NCBI GenBank assembly: GCA_000143165.1
Contig: CP002084.1
Location: 1,622,511-1,686,510, forward strand
Direction of reading: 5' to 3'
Length of the DNA: 64,000 bases
Source: Dehalogenimonas lykanthroporepellens BL-DC-9
GTDB taxonomy: Bacteria > Chloroflexota > Dehalococcoidia > Dehalococcoidales > Dehalococcoidaceae
In this document: positions 31,679 through 40,693 of the stretch, in pieces
Position numbering within the stretch: the stretch's first letter is position 1
Layout of the letters: each line of letters starts with the position of its first letter
Notes under the pieces: model-generated
Told to the model about the DNA's origin: nothing
Seen by the model: the letters and a program-made list of their open reading frames with translations, nothing else
Databases searched by the model: none
Program-made: the position numbers and the translations under genes

Positions 31679-32101
31679 TCCTTCCGGACCCGAAGATGGG
31701 AGCGGCCTCGGCTGCTCCTGTTTTCGTTGGGCGAGACAGTGTCGAAGACAGTGAATGACAGTGCCCGCAGAAGAACACATCAGCCGATGATGAATGATCA
31801 TGACGATGGTTCTCAGTCTCCCGGGCGGAGCTGGAAATATCGATTGACCGGAATTTCTCCTTCTCTGTCTGTCGGGCGCACATGCCAATAACTGCTTGGC
31901 TTATGCGGCTCGGCTTATGCGCACACATGCCAAGCGGATATCGAGAGCTGCAGGAAGAAATAGAGGAGTGGAAATGATGATCGGCGGCCGAAGAATGCCG
32001 ATTCCGAAAGTGCAAGGAACACGTCTTATCCGCAATTCCTGGTGAAGCTGTCTGCCGCAAGTCGCCGTGTGCCGGGGTCATCGGAAAAGCCCTCCATGGT
32101 G
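31679..32101. other. Intergenic region between convergent units
   Basis: About 420 nt with no supported gene. It contains two near-identical direct repeats around GGCTTATGCG (31890-31925), each next to a CACATGCCAA-type sequence. TTATCCGCAATTC is present at 32026-32038 and again at 32102-32114, where it encodes the end of the terminase small subunit. No clear terminator was found. This might be the edge of the inserted recombinase unit. Confidence 0.5.
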
Positions 32102-32602
32102 TTATCCGCAATTCTTTCCGTGTTTCTTGCGGCCGGAGGGTTTCGCGCCCGGGGTGTTGGCAGCCTCGGCCACCTTCTCAAGCAGTGCCGCCGCCCATTC
32201 CGCCGGAGAGGTCTGCGGGCCTTTCGGCTCCTCACCCTCGCGAGCAATCTTGGTGGTCTTGAGATCCTTCATGTGGCAGCGGATCATCCGGTCGAGCTTT
32301 TCGGCGGCGTCGGTGTTCCCCTCGATCTGGGCGCGGACCAGCTTGACCGAGTAGACGCCCACCAGCTCCACTTGCAGGAAGTCGCTGGACTTGTTGAACT
32401 CGAAGTCCTGGTTGAGGCGGTCGATGATCGCGTCGAACATGACCTTTTCTTCCGGCGTCAGACAGCGGTCGGCGAAGATGCCGTGACGCAGCCGGTTCTG
32501 GTTGCCCTCGGGCGCACCAGGCCCGCGCCGGGGCGGTTCGGTCTTGCCCTCGTTGCGGTGCCAGCGGTCCAGCGTCTCTTTGTCCGGTTTGTTCAGTGCC
32601 AC
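32102..32602 (-). CDS. Terminase small subunit-like protein
   Basis: 166 aa. RRGPGAPEGNQNRLRHGIFADRCLTPEEK is the GAPxGNxNAxKHG motif found at the N-terminus of a large group of phage terminase small subunits. The middle part is helical and the C-terminus basic (GRKKHGKNCG). The protein recognises phage DNA and recruits the large subunit. The cargo unit 30181-31678 separates it from the large terminase. The 32-bp promoter motif lies 91 nt upstream. Confidence 0.75.
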   Translation of the reverse strand: MALNKPDKETLDRWHRNEGKTEPPRRGPGAPEGNQNRLRHGIFADRCLTPEEKVMFDAIIDRLNQDFEFNKSSDFLQVELVGVYSVKLVRAQIEGNTDAAEKLDRMIRCHMKDLKTTKIAREGEEPKGPQTSPAEWAAALLEKVAEAANTPGAKPSGRKKHGKNCG

Positions 32603-32693
32603 GTGGAAATCCTGCCGAATATTGTTTTCCCAAGCCGGGATGCGGGGCGGGAGGCCGATTTAGCCTCCAAACGCGCTCCCGCCGGTTCAGGGG

Positions 32694-32725
32694 TTACTTA
32701 CCGGAAGCGGCGGCCAACTGTCGGT
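32694..32725 (-). promoter_or_regulatory. Phage 32-bp motif, copy 5 (predicted sigma-dependent promoter)
   Basis: ACCGAC-N14-TCCGGTAAGTAA on the minus strand, the only copy with A at the first base. It overlaps the last codons and stop of the upstream HTH gene: the TAA inside the motif is the stop codon. It precedes the terminase small subunit by 91 nt. Confidence 0.7.
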
Positions 32726-32972
32726 CCCGGTCCTGTTTTCGTTCGGCGGCGATGATCTGGTTGACCCGGCGGGTGGTCACTCCGGCGAGGTTTGAGATCT
32801 CCTGGCTGCTGATCCCCTGCAGATGAAGGGCAAGCACCAGGTCGCGGCGCTCCTGGTAAAAGCGGCTCGGTGCCGGGACCCAGAGAATCCCGGTGTAGTG
32901 CTTCTGGACCTGCTCGAAGAGTTCCTCGGGCAGGACATCCTTGGCATTGGCGTAGCGTTTCTTTTTCTTCAC
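32694..32972 (-). CDS. CD3324-like HTH protein
   Basis: 92 aa. It starts MKKKKRYANAKDVLPEELFEQVQKHYTGILWVPAPS, the opening of the CD3324 family, and continues with a helix-turn-helix (ALHLQGISSQEISNLAGVTTRRVNQIIAAER). Family members occur in firmicute phages and probably bind DNA. Its stop codon is part of promoter motif copy 5, so its end is constrained by both functions. It lies 3 nt after the stop of the preceding gene, hence in the same transcript. It could be a packaging or late-gene regulator. Confidence 0.7.
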   Translation of the reverse strand: MKKKKRYANAKDVLPEELFEQVQKHYTGILWVPAPSRFYQERRDLVLALHLQGISSQEISNLAGVTTRRVNQIIAAERKQDRDRQLAAASGK

Positions 32973-32975
32973 GGC

Positions 32976-33746
32976 TCAATCCTCCACTTTCTTCATCCAC
33001 GGCTGCGGCACGTCCGGGTTGTAGAACCGCAGCGTGCTGGGACGCCCGGACTTCGGCCCGTGGATAATTTCGATAAAACGCTCGGTGACCTCGCCAATCT
33101 CCTGATCGCCATCGACGAAGCAGACCAGGCCGTAGTCCTCGCCGCAGGGAAACCGGAACCGGCCCTGGTTCTGATAGAGGCGTGCCTCGGACCAACCCTT
33201 GGCCATGGCCTCCTCACTGATGACGTCGACCTTGGCGACAGCCTGGGAAGTCACCGGCTGCTTACATTTCCAAGCTTGGTTCCCGGGATAAATCCAGTCC
33301 TTTTTGGGAACTTCGACGGGTTTCTCCTGGGGCTCGGGACGAAGCGCGGGTGGCCGATAGTTCTTCTGGGAAAAGGACTGCAGGACCTCTTGAAGGCGTT
33401 CCTTGCCGAACTCCCGGATGGCCAGCTCCTGCAGGGCGTTGAATCGCTGCCGTAGGGTGTTCCAGGCATCCACGGGGAGCTTTCCGGCCTTGTGCGCGGC
33501 TTGGGCGGTGACCATGCGGGAACGTAGCCAGGCAAAGTATTCAGGCGACAGACGGCGACACAGCGTGCCGTTGACCTCCTTGTCTTCAGGCCAGTCGCGG
33601 GCGTCCTCGATCTCGTGAACGTCGAGCCCGGTGGAGACATAGATGGCGGGCTGCGGTGGTTGCGGTGGTAATGATGGGGTTTCACATCCGGCCGAGGCGT
33701 CCTGCCCTACGGCGGTGTGCTTGATCATGGTTTTCAGAAGGCTCAT
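32976..33746 (-). CDS. Phage protein, unknown
   Basis: 256 aa. An N-terminal tail with PSLPPQPPQPAIY is followed by a helical part (CRRLSPEYFAWLRSRMVTAQAAHKAGKLPVDAWNTLRQRFNALQELAIREFG) and a C-terminal beta region (GRFRFPCGEDYGLVCFVDGDQEIGEVTERFIEIIHGPKSGRPS). No family recognised. The PPQPPQ stretch is encoded by two copies of the TGCGGTGG iteron, so the first part of the gene reaches into the origin-like region. The 32-bp promoter motif lies 40 nt upstream, making it the first gene of a unit with the CD3324-like gene. Confidence 0.6.
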   Translation of the reverse strand: MSLLKTMIKHTAVGQDASAGCETPSLPPQPPQPAIYVSTGLDVHEIEDARDWPEDKEVNGTLCRRLSPEYFAWLRSRMVTAQAAHKAGKLPVDAWNTLRQRFNALQELAIREFGKERLQEVLQSFSQKNYRPPALRPEPQEKPVEVPKKDWIYPGNQAWKCKQPVTSQAVAKVDVISEEAMAKGWSEARLYQNQGRFRFPCGEDYGLVCFVDGDQEIGEVTERFIEIIHGPKSGRPSTLRFYNPDVPQPWMKKVED

Positions 33747-34180
33747 GGCTTCAGGCTCCAGAAATACGGGTTAATCGCTTTTCCCGTTACTTACCGGAGC
33801 AGCCCTGAAACCGTCGGAGACCTCCTGCTGCGGTGGATATCTGCGGTGGCTGCGGTGGTCGTGCGGTGGAAGGTTTTCTCGTCCCACCGCAGGGGGTTGT
33901 TCGTTGTTTGTTTATTGTTTTTCGATAGTTATGAAGAAAGAGAAGATAGAGTGCGGTGATTGCGGTGGTGTTTGGGGAATGTCTCTCACGCTGGGCCGGA
34001 ATTTCTCTGGCGGGGGACGCCGGGTTGGTGAGTCAAAAAAATATTTCAGCCCATAGGGGGTGAGACCTCTGGATTTACCACCGCATCCACCGCAAAGGCC
34101 ATGAAAGCCTTGTCTGGTAAGGGTTTGGCGTGCGGTGGTCATCCACCGCAAGGGACAGCGGTGTTCACCGCACCACCGCA
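33652..34180. other. Iteron cluster, predicted phage replication origin
   Basis: TGCGGTGG occurs at 33652, 33661, 33829, 33842, 33851, 33862, 33961 and 34131, and its complement CCACCGCA at 33884, 34078, 34087, 34143 and 34173. One-base variants lie at 33952 and 34165. Several are spaced 9 nt apart. Between the groups is an AT-rich stretch (33899-33950 and 34030-34050). The cluster directly follows the end of the primase-helicase gene, the usual place for a phage origin bound by its initiator. Little or no protein coding is seen between 33819 and 34234. Confidence 0.7.
33787..33818 (-). promoter_or_regulatory. Phage 32-bp motif, copy 6 (predicted sigma-dependent promoter)
   Basis: TCCGAC-N14-TCCGGTAAGTAA on the minus strand, 40 nt before the ATG at 33746. 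It lies at the edge of the iteron cluster, so transcription from it would start beside the origin and could influence replication. Confidence 0.75.
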
Positions 34181-34234
34181 AAAGAAAAGGACGCCCGAGA
34201 GCGTCCTGGATGATTACGTCAGTATGGGGTGGAA

Positions 34235-37200
34235 TCAGAGATTGGCGGTCTTGACGATCCGGTACTCGAAATTCTTGGTGTGAGCGTTGCGCTGCCGGTC
34301 GATGTCGAACCCGGCGTCCCGGATGACGTCCAGGTCGTTGCTGATGCGCCGACCGAGCTGGGCGGGCTTCTTGTATTCGAACTCGAGGTTGAATTCCCGG
34401 CCGACCCTGCGCAGCGCCGCGAGCAGTCGTCCCGCTGACACCGGCTCCATGGTGGTTTCGTTCTCGAACCTCACCTGGTAGCGTTCGATGAATCCCACCA
34501 CGTGGTTTGCCCGGTCGTCCTCGCTGTAGCGGGCCTTCTCGTCCAGCTCCACCGCGTTTCGGTAGGCGTGGAAGAGCGACACCAGTGCCGTGGCGATGGG
34601 GTTCGACTCCCGCGCCATCTCCTGGCTGGTGTCGTTGATGGAATGAATCTGCTCGATAAACAGCGGGCTCAGATCCTCGAGTCCGGTGGTCACCTCGTGT
34701 TCCTCGGACCCGGCCAGCATCATCAGATACATCAGGCTGAGATAGTCGTTGCACCGGCGCTTGCCATGAGTCGGCATGGTTCGGTGTAGCAGGCGCATGA
34801 CCTGTTTCTGGGCTCCCTCCCGGATCATTGCCAGCACATGGCTGGTCCGCTTCATGATGGCCGAGATGATCAGATCCCGGTTTTGCTGGATGGCGGAGAT
34901 AACCTCCGATTCCAGAAAGCAGTCGCTGGCCTGGTTGGCGAGGTCGAAGTTGATGACGAAGGACCTCGACAGGATCTCCGAAAGTTCCCCGCACAGCGGC
35001 TCGATGCCGGTGGTGTTCAGCAGACACTTGGTCCGCTCGGTGATGGTCTCGCTGTCGGTGCCGCTCTTCCGTTTCTCCTTAGCGATGCCTGTGATGCTGG
35101 TCAGCATGAAAGTGGTCAGATCCTCGGTCATCTGCTTGACCTCGATGTTGTCGAGGACGATGAGCGGGTTCTGTGAGCCATCGGTGTAGTTCGCCGCGTC
35201 GGTGGCCTTCTTGTGCTGGGGCTCGCCGTAAAGCAATGTCGACGTGATCTTGCTGGCGGTGGTCTTGCCCGATCCGGCCGAGCCCTCGAAGCGGGTCATG
35301 GGCCGCGTTCCGGCAAAGTCGATCAGCAGGAAGCAGGAGAGCCAGGAAAGGATGAGAAAGCGATCCCCCTGCGGACAGGTCATGTTGCCCACCAGCAGAT
35401 CGACCAGGAGCCGGTCCGCCTCTTCGAGGTCGGCGTCGGGCAGGAATTTCAGCGGTTTCATCTTCCGCGAGCCATCCAGGATGATGCCGTCCTCGTTGCC
35501 GCCGTTCTTCATGATCTGGATCTCGTCCGGGGTGATCTTGGCGATCTCGTGCTCCGGATTGTTCAGATTGAAATAGACGGTGTAGGAAGCCACATCGGTG
35601 TGCAGCCAGGAAAAATGGTCGCGCACCTGGCCACGGATCATGGCCAGGCTGGGCAGTACCTCGAAAAATGTCCGTCCGCCGCCCGTGGTCGGCACCATGC
35701 CCGTGTGCTTGTAGAGCATGGCCGCGTAATGGCGCTTGCGACCCCGGTCCGGTGAATCCATCCAGTAGATGGCGTTGTCGAAATACATGAAAGGCTCGCC
35801 CTGCAGGGTGTGAAAGAACTGGGCACCGTTGGCGGTGAACCAGTCGTAGGCAGCCTCGGCGGCCAAGGTGTAGTCGGGAGCGCCGTTCTCTAGTTCCGTG
35901 TCGATTAGCACCTCGTCGACCCGGGCGCGGCACGATCCGGGCATCGCGCCGGACATCCGCTTGGCCTTCTTCTTTTCGTTACGGAACTCGACCTTGCGGT
36001 CCTTCTGAATGGCGCGGATCTGCTCTTTGAGGGTGGCCATCGAAACGCCACCACCGATGCGCTCCTGCACCAGCTTCAGCAGGCGGGCCTGTTCCAGCGG
36101 CGACTGCTCGGAAATCTCCCCCAGGATCGGTTCGAGCAGGCGGTTGCGTTCCTCCTCTTCAGCGCCCTCGGGCAGCGAGCGCACGCCGAACTCGATGGGC
36201 GTGCTGGCTTCGGCGAGCAGACGTTCGAAATCCTCCCGGGTATGCCCGGCGGCAATGTAATCGTTGACGTCGATCTTGGCGGTGGCGAGAAGCGCCTCGG
36301 CCGCCTGAATCTCTTCGGCGGGCCGTCCCGCCAGCAGCTTGGCCAGCTCCTTCGGCCCCACGCTCGCCGTCAGGCCGAAGCGTTCGGTCAGCTCCTGCCG
36401 GGCCGAGATCTGTGTCTCCGACAAGGGCAGCGTCACCAGGCGGGTGTCGATCTTGTGTTCGGCCAAGGTACGAGCAGTTTGCAGCGCCCCTTTGAGACCG
36501 GCCTGGGAGAGTTCGTTGTCCTGGCAGATGTACACGGTTTCGACGCCGCGCAGCTTGGGGATCAGGCGCTCCCAATCGGCTGCCCGAATGCGGACGGTGA
36601 CCGGCGATACGGTGGGCAAGCCCAATTGCATCAACGCCAGGCAATCGGTCACCCCCTCGGTGATGATTACCTTGCCGGGCCTGGCCAGCAGGCAGTCCTC
36701 GTTGAACAGCAGTGCGTTGTTGATGAAGTCGGCGACGTAGGGCCGCTGGTGTTCGTCGTGAACCGGCAGCTTCTTGTATTTCCCTTGCTCCCAGCCCACA
36801 TCCGGGGTCCATGGCGTCTTGCGGCCGATCATAAACACCACCCGGCCACGGCTCCAGTATGGAAAGACGATCCGGCGCTCGAAGAATGGCGTCAGGCCGT
36901 CCTGGCTCGTGGGCCTGAAAGCGCCGGTCGCGGCAAGCTCACGCTTGGAAAAACCGTCTTCGCCCTCGGTCAGTTGGGCGACCGAGCCGGACGCGTTGTC
37001 CGCATAGCCGATCAGGAGATCGTCGATGGTCTCCTCGCTCAGGGCATATTTGGATTTCAGCCAATCGAGGACCTCCGGCGACTCCTTGAGCCTGGCGTGG
37101 TAAAGCCTGGCCAGCGCGGTCAACGCGTCCTTGACCCGCAACTCGAAGGCGCGGTCCGCCTCTGTCTGAGCCAGACGCTCCTGGCTCAGGCCATAGCGCG

Positions 37201-37549
37201 ACAGCGGCGGCAAGCCCGCCTTCTTGGCGAGATAGTCCCGGGCTTGGCGGTGGCTGTCCGGCATCGGACCGGATTGACCGGCGGTGACCGAGCCCGTCTG
37301 AATGAACTCCACGAGCTGCAGCACATCGCCGCCGACCCCGCAGCCGAAGCAGTACCAGCCCTGTTTGTCGAGCATCACATGAAGCGATAGACGCGACTGG
37401 CTCTGATGGTTGGGGCAGTCGCACATCAAGCGCTGGCCGGTCTCCTGGGTGATCCGTCCCGGCAGGAGTTCCCGGGCCACGTCACCGATGTCCATCTCGG
37501 TGACGAGCCGGTAATACTCCCTGACGTTATCCGTTCCGCCCATGCTCAT
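34235..37549 (-). CDS. Primase-helicase (CHC2 zinc finger, TOPRIM, AAA+ helicase)
   Basis: 1104 aa. A DnaG-type zinc finger is at residues 43-71 (CDCPNH...WYCFGCG). A TOPRIM domain follows near residue 293 (VIITEGVTDCLALMQLG) with later acidic residues (YICQDNE). A central helical region leads to an AAA+/SF3-like helicase with Walker A FEGSAGSGKTTAS at about 755 and LIVLDNIE as Walker B. A single protein could thus unwind and prime the phage fork. It overlaps the RecD2-like gene by 4 nt upstream, and the iteron region follows its stop. ATG at 37549. Confidence 0.9.
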   Translation of the reverse strand: MSMGGTDNVREYYRLVTEMDIGDVARELLPGRITQETGQRLMCDCPNHQSQSRLSLHVMLDKQGWYCFGCGVGGDVLQLVEFIQTGSVTAGQSGPMPDSHRQARDYLAKKAGLPPLSRYGLSQERLAQTEADRAFELRVKDALTALARLYHARLKESPEVLDWLKSKYALSEETIDDLLIGYADNASGSVAQLTEGEDGFSKRELAATGAFRPTSQDGLTPFFERRIVFPYWSRGRVVFMIGRKTPWTPDVGWEQGKYKKLPVHDEHQRPYVADFINNALLFNEDCLLARPGKVIITEGVTDCLALMQLGLPTVSPVTVRIRAADWERLIPKLRGVETVYICQDNELSQAGLKGALQTARTLAEHKIDTRLVTLPLSETQISARQELTERFGLTASVGPKELAKLLAGRPAEEIQAAEALLATAKIDVNDYIAAGHTREDFERLLAEASTPIEFGVRSLPEGAEEEERNRLLEPILGEISEQSPLEQARLLKLVQERIGGGVSMATLKEQIRAIQKDRKVEFRNEKKKAKRMSGAMPGSCRARVDEVLIDTELENGAPDYTLAAEAAYDWFTANGAQFFHTLQGEPFMYFDNAIYWMDSPDRGRKRHYAAMLYKHTGMVPTTGGGRTFFEVLPSLAMIRGQVRDHFSWLHTDVASYTVYFNLNNPEHEIAKITPDEIQIMKNGGNEDGIILDGSRKMKPLKFLPDADLEEADRLLVDLLVGNMTCPQGDRFLILSWLSCFLLIDFAGTRPMTRFEGSAGSGKTTASKITSTLLYGEPQHKKATDAANYTDGSQNPLIVLDNIEVKQMTEDLTTFMLTSITGIAKEKRKSGTDSETITERTKCLLNTTGIEPLCGELSEILSRSFVINFDLANQASDCFLESEVISAIQQNRDLIISAIMKRTSHVLAMIREGAQKQVMRLLHRTMPTHGKRRCNDYLSLMYLMMLAGSEEHEVTTGLEDLSPLFIEQIHSINDTSQEMARESNPIATALVSLFHAYRNAVELDEKARYSEDDRANHVVGFIERYQVRFENETTMEPVSAGRLLAALRRVGREFNLEFEYKKPAQLGRRISNDLDVIRDAGFDIDRQRNAHTKNFEYRIVKTANL

Positions 37550-39774
37550 TCGGCCTCCGCGACACGGGCGAAATCGGCTTCCGCGTGTTGGGCGGCGTCC
37601 AGGAACAGGGGCAGAAAGGTCCGGCGGTCATCCACCTGGCACCGCTTGGCGCAGTTCTGAATGCCCCAATGGTCACCCAGGACAATGGCGGTGCGCCGGG
37701 CGCGGGTCACCCCGGTGTAGAGCAGATTGCGGTGGTGCATGAAGGAATGCGCCTTGTGAACCACCACCACGGCACAGGGGAACTCGGAACCCTGGGTTTT
37801 GTGGATGGTGAGCGCATAGGCGAGCTGCAGATCTTGCAGGTCGGGCGACCCTTTCTCCAGTTCCACCGGCATGCCGTCGAAGTCGATGACCAGTGTGCCG
37901 TTCGCGAGAACATCGACCACATAGCCGATGGCACCGTTCATTACGTTCAGGTCGTAATTGTTCCGGGTCTGGATGACCTTGTCGTGCTTGAGAAACGGTG
38001 CGCGGCGTCCCATGGCGACCGGCGGCACTTCGGTGTTCCAGAGCTTGCGCTGGATGAGCCGCTGCAGTTCCTCGTTCAATTCCTTGGTGCCGAGCGGCCC
38101 CTTGTGGGTCGGCGTCAGCACCTGCACGTCCTTGATGATGTCGAAACCCAGGGCATCGAGCCGCTCCTGAAACAACTCCAGCAGGAACGAGCGTGCCGCC
38201 ATCGGGTCGGTGAACTGATCCACCAGATACCAATCCCGGCATCCGCCCACCGACGCCTCGCTGGTCTTGCGCACCTCGCCCTTGAGAACGGCGGTGCAGT
38301 TCTCCTTGAGGACACCAGCCTGACGCACGACCTTGTCGAGGATGACCGTGGGGATGGCGCGTGTCTGGATCAGATCGCGCAGGATGTTCCCTGGTCCCAC
38401 CGGCGGAAGCTGGTTGTGGTCCCCGACCAGCAGCACCGTGGTCCGCGACAGATCGACCGCCTCGAACAAGTGCCATGCCAGGGGCACATCGACCATCGAA
38501 AACTCGTCGACCACCAGGACATCGGCATCGATGGGGTTCTCCTTGCTACGCGAGAAACCCTTGCCGTCATAGCCGAGCAGACGGTGGATGGTGGTGCCGC
38601 TGCGACCGCTGACTTCCTCCAGGCGCTTGGCCGCCTTGCCGGTCGGCGCGGCGAGCACGACCTCCAGATCGCTCTCCTCGCAGATGGTGTTGATGACCGA
38701 AATGGTGTAGCTCTTGCCCGAACCGGCTCCACCCGAAATCAGGCTGATGCTGTGCTGGAGGGCCGAGCGCACCGCTTCGAGCTGCTTCTCGTTCAGCGTT
38801 GATGCGCAGCGCCGAATCAGGGCATCGAGCTTCTTGACGGACTGGAAATGAGGATTCGGTGTTTCGGCCTGGCTGAACAACGAGGCCAGCTCCCGCTCCA
38901 TGCGGACGATCTCCGGCAGAGCGACCACGAAACGTCCGCCGTGGGAATCGCAGGAAAGCGCCTGTTCTTCGATGAGCGCGTCGAGGGCGCTCTCGATACG
39001 GACCCGGCTGTCCAAGGCATCCATGACCAGCAGCAGGTTGGCCTGATCCACCAGATCCTCGTATTCGATCCAGCAGTGACCATTGTCCAGGGCTTCACGG
39101 ACGCAGAAATTCAACCCAGCGCGGATACGAGGGGTGTGGTCCTTGGGGGTGCCCAGCTTGCGGGCGATCTTGTCGACCTTCTTGAAGCCGAATCCCCGGA
39201 TCTCCCGAATGAGGATATACGGGTCTTCCTTCAGAATATCGAGGCAGTTGCCGCCGAGTCTTTCGACCAGGGTGTTGACCTGATGATGGGTCAGACCGAA
39301 TGCCGACAACCAGGCCATGACGGCGTTGACGCTGCGGTTCTTCAACCATTCGTCACGCAGCCGCCGGGCAGCATCCAAGGGCAGCCGGGCTTTGAGCGCG
39401 ATGCGCTCGGGGTCATTCAGAAGGGTTTCTTCAAAGGCGTCGCCGAAACTCTCGACGATCAATCTGGCCTTGGCCGGACCAATGCCCTTGATCTCCGGAT
39501 GGTTGGCCAGATAGTGGATCAGCCCCTCCGGATCGAGTTCGAGGTCGTGCTCCATCCCGTCGACCTTGAACTGACGGCCGTATTTGGGATGGGTGGACCA
39601 CGAACCGAGCAGGACCACAGGCTGATTTTCCCGGGCGAACAAATTGCCCGCGAACTGGACTTCCTCACCGGTCGGGGTGAGCAGTCGGCCTGCGGAGAAC
39701 TTGGGTCCAGCATAGTAAACGCGCTCTATTCTTCCCCGGAGTCGCGCCGGGTTACTCTCATTTCTTTTTGGCAT
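37546..39774 (-). CDS. RecD2-like SF1B helicase
   Basis: 742 aa from the ATG at 39774, preceded by GAGG with 8-nt spacing; the longer upstream frame overlaps the ERCC4 gene and is not coding. N-terminal OB-like part, then helix-hairpin-helix segments (EIKGIGPAKARLIVESFG, REIRGFGFKKVDKIARKLG). Walker A is at about 347 (GGAGSGKSYTISVI), Walker B at VLVVDEFSMVD, GDHNQLPPVGPG follows, and C-terminal SF1 motifs end with YALTIHKTQGSEFP and YTGVTRARR. The arrangement is that of RecD2. It probably acts in 5'-3' unwinding during replication or recombination. It overlaps the primase gene by 4 nt. Confidence 0.9.
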   Translation of the reverse strand: MPKRNESNPARLRGRIERVYYAGPKFSAGRLLTPTGEEVQFAGNLFARENQPVVLLGSWSTHPKYGRQFKVDGMEHDLELDPEGLIHYLANHPEIKGIGPAKARLIVESFGDAFEETLLNDPERIALKARLPLDAARRLRDEWLKNRSVNAVMAWLSAFGLTHHQVNTLVERLGGNCLDILKEDPYILIREIRGFGFKKVDKIARKLGTPKDHTPRIRAGLNFCVREALDNGHCWIEYEDLVDQANLLLVMDALDSRVRIESALDALIEEQALSCDSHGGRFVVALPEIVRMERELASLFSQAETPNPHFQSVKKLDALIRRCASTLNEKQLEAVRSALQHSISLISGGAGSGKSYTISVINTICEESDLEVVLAAPTGKAAKRLEEVSGRSGTTIHRLLGYDGKGFSRSKENPIDADVLVVDEFSMVDVPLAWHLFEAVDLSRTTVLLVGDHNQLPPVGPGNILRDLIQTRAIPTVILDKVVRQAGVLKENCTAVLKGEVRKTSEASVGGCRDWYLVDQFTDPMAARSFLLELFQERLDALGFDIIKDVQVLTPTHKGPLGTKELNEELQRLIQRKLWNTEVPPVAMGRRAPFLKHDKVIQTRNNYDLNVMNGAIGYVVDVLANGTLVIDFDGMPVELEKGSPDLQDLQLAYALTIHKTQGSEFPCAVVVVHKAHSFMHHRNLLYTGVTRARRTAIVLGDHWGIQNCAKRCQVDDRRTFLPLFLDAAQHAEADFARVAEAE

Positions 39775-40208
39775 CTCGCGATCCTCCGGTGAAAACGTGT
39801 CAGGTACTCCTCGACAAAACGGCAGGCGGCCTGCCGGTCCGAGCAGAAGTAGACGGGGACACCGAAGTCGACGACGATGGAGGCGACCGTTCCGATCAGC
39901 GCATGCGGGTGGGCATCGCTGCGGTAGCGGCCATCGACCAGATCGCGAAAGTTGCACTCGACAACCACGCAGGCGGCTTCATAGGCGGAGAGCTTTTCCA
40001 GCTCTCGGTGGAACCGCTTTCGCCCCCGGATGACGGTGGAGACGAAATCCGTCAGGGATTTACGCTCCACCGCCACCCGTTCCTCGAGGCCAACCAGCGA
40101 GTAATCACCGGCGGGCAGCGCCTTGCGAACCGCCGAAACCTTGTCGCTATCGAAGCTGTAGGGCTCCTGTTCGCGGGTGTCGACGACAACGGTGATCCGG
40201 TCCATCAT
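39726..40208 (-). CDS. ERCC4-type nuclease
   Basis: 160 aa. VVDTREQEPY, LPAGDYSLVGLEERVAVERKSLTDFVSTV and RKRFHRELEKL form the ERCC4/XPF nuclease signature, with the acidic D-x-R and ERK catalytic core. C-terminal residues AACVVVECNFRDLV are part of the same fold. It would cut branched DNA, in keeping with the Sak4-like and PD-(D/E)XK partners. It overlaps the preceding gene by one base and the RecD2-like start by 49 nt. All in one operon. Confidence 0.88.
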   Translation of the reverse strand: MMDRITVVVDTREQEPYSFDSDKVSAVRKALPAGDYSLVGLEERVAVERKSLTDFVSTVIRGRKRFHRELEKLSAYEAACVVVECNFRDLVDGRYRSDAHPHALIGTVASIVVDFGVPVYFCSDRQAACRFVEEYLTRFHRRIARCQKEMRVTRRDSGEE

Positions 40209-40681
40209 CAGAACGGGATCATGTCGTCCATCGCCGCGCCGGGAGCCCCGGCATCGTCGGCCATGACAATGCGACGGTTGAAGTAGATGTTCTCGTTTTC
40301 ACCGCGAGTGCGTTTGGTCACCTCCAGCTTGATGTTGAGAAGCTGCTCGAGGTGACCCGGCAGGTCGGAGAGCTTCTGAAGCTGTAGCCCGCAGGTGTAG
40401 AGGTCCTGCTTGAGCCACTTGATGTTCTCGTTGCTGGCCATGACGTTGTTGCGCCAGAGCAGACGGCCCTTGTGGGTCGGCGCGAGAATGCGCAGGGTCC
40501 ACTTGAGCATGGGATTGCCCGAAGTCTGGGCGCGGGTCAGTTCGACCCGGTCGACGTTGACCTGGTACTTGCCGTCGGGGACGGCCTCGAACTCACGTTC
40601 CTCGACTTCGGCGGTTTCAAAGGCGTCGTCGAACTGCGCCAGGTCGAGGTTGCTGCTGGATTGGTTTTCGTAGTGTTCCAT
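40208..40681 (-). CDS. DUF669-family ssDNA-binding-like protein
   Basis: 157 aa. EFEAVPDGKYQVNVDRVELTRAQTSGNPMLKWTLRIL, then GRLLWRNNVM and IKWLKQDLYTCGLQL, match DUF669, a phage family next to recombination genes. The C-terminus ends MDDMIPF, very like the acidic DDDIPF tip of bacterial SSB, which recruits replication proteins. The combination suggests it replaces SSB during phage replication. It lies between the Sak4-like ATPase and ERCC4 nuclease genes, 12 nt after the former's stop. Confidence 0.85.
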   Translation of the reverse strand: MEHYENQSSSNLDLAQFDDAFETAEVEEREFEAVPDGKYQVNVDRVELTRAQTSGNPMLKWTLRILAPTHKGRLLWRNNVMASNENIKWLKQDLYTCGLQLQKLSDLPGHLEQLLNIKLEVTKRTRGENENIYFNRRIVMADDAGAPGAAMDDMIPF

Positions 40682-40693
40682 GGTCGGCTCTCC

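Noticed and set aside
37546..39957. Longer N-terminus for the RecD2-like helicase
   Set aside because: The extra 61 residues overlap the ERCC4 gene in another frame and lack helicase similarity; the ATG at 39774 has a ribosome site.
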